Shown here: positions 5,900 to 7,552 of the stretch, one piece after another | Layout: each line of letters begins with the position of its first letter | How positions within the stretch are numbered: the first letter of the stretch is position 1 | Position numbers and translations under genes: made by a program | Notes under the pieces: generated by a model | What the model was told of the DNA's origin: nothing | The model's database searches: none | The model's input: the letters and a program-made list of their open reading frames with translations, nothing else | Source: JBDNFP01 sp041689775 | GTDB lineage: Bacteria; Bacteroidota; Bacteroidia; Cytophagales; Spirosomataceae | Length of the DNA: 7,552 nt | Reading direction: 5' to 3' | Assembly: GCA_041689775.1 (NCBI GenBank) | Contig: JBDNFP010000314.1 | Location: forward strand, 1 to 7,552

Positions 5900-6642
5900 T
5901 CAATAATTAGATAAGAGATAAGGGGATTTAATGTACTTCGTTTAATAGCATATTTCGATAACCCTAAAACTTCCATTGCTGCTAATGTTTCGCCAGGAAA
6001 TTCAGGACAGTTTAGTTCGTCAAATGCAATGATACTACCCTTAGTAAGTCTAGGTAAAATCGCTTCAAGGCATACCTTCGTAGGCATATCAATATCAAAA
6101 TCAAAATATGCAAATGACACAATAGTTTCCGGATTCTTTTTTAAATATTCATAGATTGTTACAGTTGCATCGCCTTGTATCAATTCAAATTTTCGCTTAT
6201 GCGGAATGGGACTTTCGGATTCATGGTAAGCAAGAATGCCTTCAAGAATTTCCTTATAACCACTACTAACCGAATAATCACCCTTACTCACCTTGTCTCC
6301 GTCTTTCTCGTCAACCGATGGAAAACCTTGAAAGGTGTCAAATCCAATGATTTTACGGTTGTAATTGTAGGGCTCCAGCATGCCCCGAAGCGATGAAAAG
6401 AGTGCTAAATTCTGTCCCCAACGCACCCCAAATTCCATAATAACGCCATGAACATCTATAATCTTACGGTACAATTCGGTCATAAACAAAAGCCTGGAAA
6501 GACTCTGACGATTCATGTACAATCCCAAATTGAAAATCAGTTCCTGATCCGGAATGGGCGTATGTTTTAATTGGTCAACAATAAAATTCCGGTTTGATTT
6601 CTCTTTCTCTGTTGACCCGCCTAATACCTTAATTTCACTCAT
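5896..6642 (-). CDS. TylF/MycF-like (macrocin O-methyltransferase family) methyltransferase
   Basis: A 248-aa protein resembling the metal-dependent TylF/MycF/NovP O-methyltransferases. Motif I is EFGVRWGQN (70-78), followed by IIGFDTFQGFP with Asp102 as the likely SAM-ribose contact. An acidic cluster FDFDIDMPT (180-188) and AFDELNCPEFPGET (206-219) sit where this family places its Mg2+-binding Asp residues. In antibiotic pathways the family methylates sugar hydroxyls; in surface-glycan clusters such proteins are often poorly annotated. A tailoring O-methylation of a sugar is the likely role, by inference. The start is ATG at 6642, 6 bp after the previous stop, with a short GGGA run straddling that stop as a weak ribosome binding site. 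Its TGA stop overlaps the ATG of the acetyltransferase gene (ATGA, 4 bp), which indicates translational coupling. Confidence 0.8.
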   Translation of the reverse strand: MSEIKVLGGSTEKEKSNRNFIVDQLKHTPIPDQELIFNLGLYMNRQSLSRLLFMTELYRKIIDVHGVIMEFGVRWGQNLALFSSLRGMLEPYNYNRKIIGFDTFQGFPSVDEKDGDKVSKGDYSVSSGYKEILEGILAYHESESPIPHKRKFELIQGDATVTIYEYLKKNPETIVSFAYFDFDIDMPTKVCLEAILPRLTKGSIIAFDELNCPEFPGETLAAMEVLGLSKYAIKRSTLNPLISYLIIE

Positions 6643-6648
6643 ATATCC

Positions 6649-7533
6649 CTATTTAGTCATTAAAAATACACTAATTTGACGTCCAAGCCCCAACTGCGCC
6701 AAGACTTGATAATATTGATTCGTAAGATCAGGAGAAATATTATGCATCATTGTATCAACGAAAAGCCTTTGTGCATGAGCTCCTTTACCGGTTTCTTTCT
6801 GCATTACATAATTGGCCAGAGGATTGGCTAGATTAAAATCTATTGGGAAATCTGCAATAGAGTATTTGTTTTTCCAACCGCAGGCGTTGGCTAAATTCTC
6901 CAATCCATTATGATTAAAATAAGAGATATGATCAGGACTTACTACCCAAAAAGGACGATCAATCTTTCCTTCTTCGAGCAGTTTATTCTGCAATACTGAG
7001 AAATCATTGGGAACTTCAATGACCAACACCGTGCCTTCATGGGCAAGTTGTTGGAGCTTAGTCATCAAATCTTCAGGATCGCGCACATGTTCTAACACAT
7101 TATCCAGCCAAATACAGTCGTATTTTTTTTCATCATTAAGTATTTTTTCAAGCTTTGCATAAATATCTCCTGCTTGAAAAAATGGAAGCATTTCAGGATT
7201 ATGTTGTTTACAACCATATTCACTGAAATCTATTCCCAGTACTTCCCATCCCTGCCTATGAAAATATGAGAGGGTGAAACCTTCGCCACAACCTACATCT
7301 AAAAAAGTAGGTTTTTCAGCTTTTGGTTTCATCAATTGATTGATAATAATTGCCTTTTGTATAATTTTATTATTTAAGTAACATAGCTCACCTTCGGAAT
7401 ACTCATGCAAATATAAAGCATTATTATCCTGATAATATTTGTTAGCATAAAATTCGTTCAATTCTTCCTGAGAAGGTATTTTAAGTAATTGGTGAAAACC
7501 AAATTTGTTTACAACAACTTCATTAATATTCAT
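6649..7533 (-). CDS. Class I SAM-dependent methyltransferase, glycan-cluster type
   Basis: A 294-aa soluble protein with a Rossmann-type methyltransferase core. Motif I is FLDVGCGEGF (residues 77-86), the acidic residue that would bind the SAM ribose is Asp102 in VLGIDFS, and the motif IV region is LDNVLEHVRDPE (143-154). This pattern fits the Methyltransf_23/Methyltransf_11 type. The N-terminal stretch with LLKIPSQEELNEFYANKYY (16-34) resembles the lead-in of methyltransferases found in O-antigen and capsule clusters. It probably transfers a methyl group from SAM to a sugar or sugar nucleotide in the cytoplasm, but the acceptor cannot be read from sequence. The ATG at 7533 is the first in-frame start; only 19 bp of AT-rich sequence lies upstream, so no promoter can be judged. 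The gene ends in TAG, and the next gene starts 6 bp later, so the two are probably co-transcribed. Confidence 0.88.
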   Translation of the reverse strand: MNINEVVVNKFGFHQLLKIPSQEELNEFYANKYYQDNNALYLHEYSEGELCYLNNKIIQKAIIINQLMKPKAEKPTFLDVGCGEGFTLSYFHRQGWEVLGIDFSEYGCKQHNPEMLPFFQAGDIYAKLEKILNDEKKYDCIWLDNVLEHVRDPEDLMTKLQQLAHEGTVLVIEVPNDFSVLQNKLLEEGKIDRPFWVVSPDHISYFNHNGLENLANACGWKNKYSIADFPIDFNLANPLANYVMQKETGKGAHAQRLFVDTMMHNISPDLTNQYYQVLAQLGLGRQISVFLMTK

Positions 7534-7552
7534 AGTATTTAATTTAAAATAT

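Noticed and set aside
6175..6396. A 73-codon plus-strand open frame
   Set aside because: It lies fully inside the TylF-like gene on the opposite strand and resembles no family; the minus-strand frame has clear methyltransferase motifs.

Overview
The window is part of a surface-glycan gene cluster. Every gene reads on the minus strand, so transcription runs from the right edge (about 7533) to the left edge. The genes are closely packed, with gaps of about 5-70 bp or overlaps of 4-20 bp, except for one 282-bp gap. Moderate GC, AT-rich spacers, weak Shine-Dalgarno sequences and the gene families suggest Bacteroidota, perhaps Cytophagales. That placement is an inference; no phylogenetic marker is present.

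In transcription order: a class I SAM methyltransferase (7533-6649); a TylF/MycF-type methyltransferase (6642-5896); a GNAT acetyltransferase (5899-5312); an extended SDR fused to an ATP-grasp domain but split by a one-base frameshift into two reading frames (5331-4750 and 4753-3422); the 282-bp gap; a HAD phosphatase (3139-2456); a pseudaminic acid synthase, PseI (2450-1398); and a Wzx-type flippase (TTG start at 1329) cut short by an in-frame TAG at 285-283, with 65 further in-frame codons ending in TAA at 87-85.

The best-supported assignment is PseI, which joins a 2,4-diacetamido-trideoxyhexose to phosphoenolpyruvate to make a nonulosonic acid. The other enzymes would then tailor this or a neighbouring sugar (N-acylation, O-methylation, possibly ATP-dependent amide ligation), and the flippase would export the lipid-linked unit. 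PseB, PseC, PseF and PseG are not in the window and are probably outside it. Apart from PseI, roles come from family and context; substrates cannot be read from the sequence.

The main points of interest are the SDR/ATP-grasp fusion with a Thr at the usual catalytic Tyr position, its frameshift, the amber stop in the flippase, and a phosphatase next to a synthase whose usual substrate carries no phosphate. The two lesions may be real decay or sequencing errors. No tRNA, rRNA, CRISPR array or intact insertion sequence was seen.
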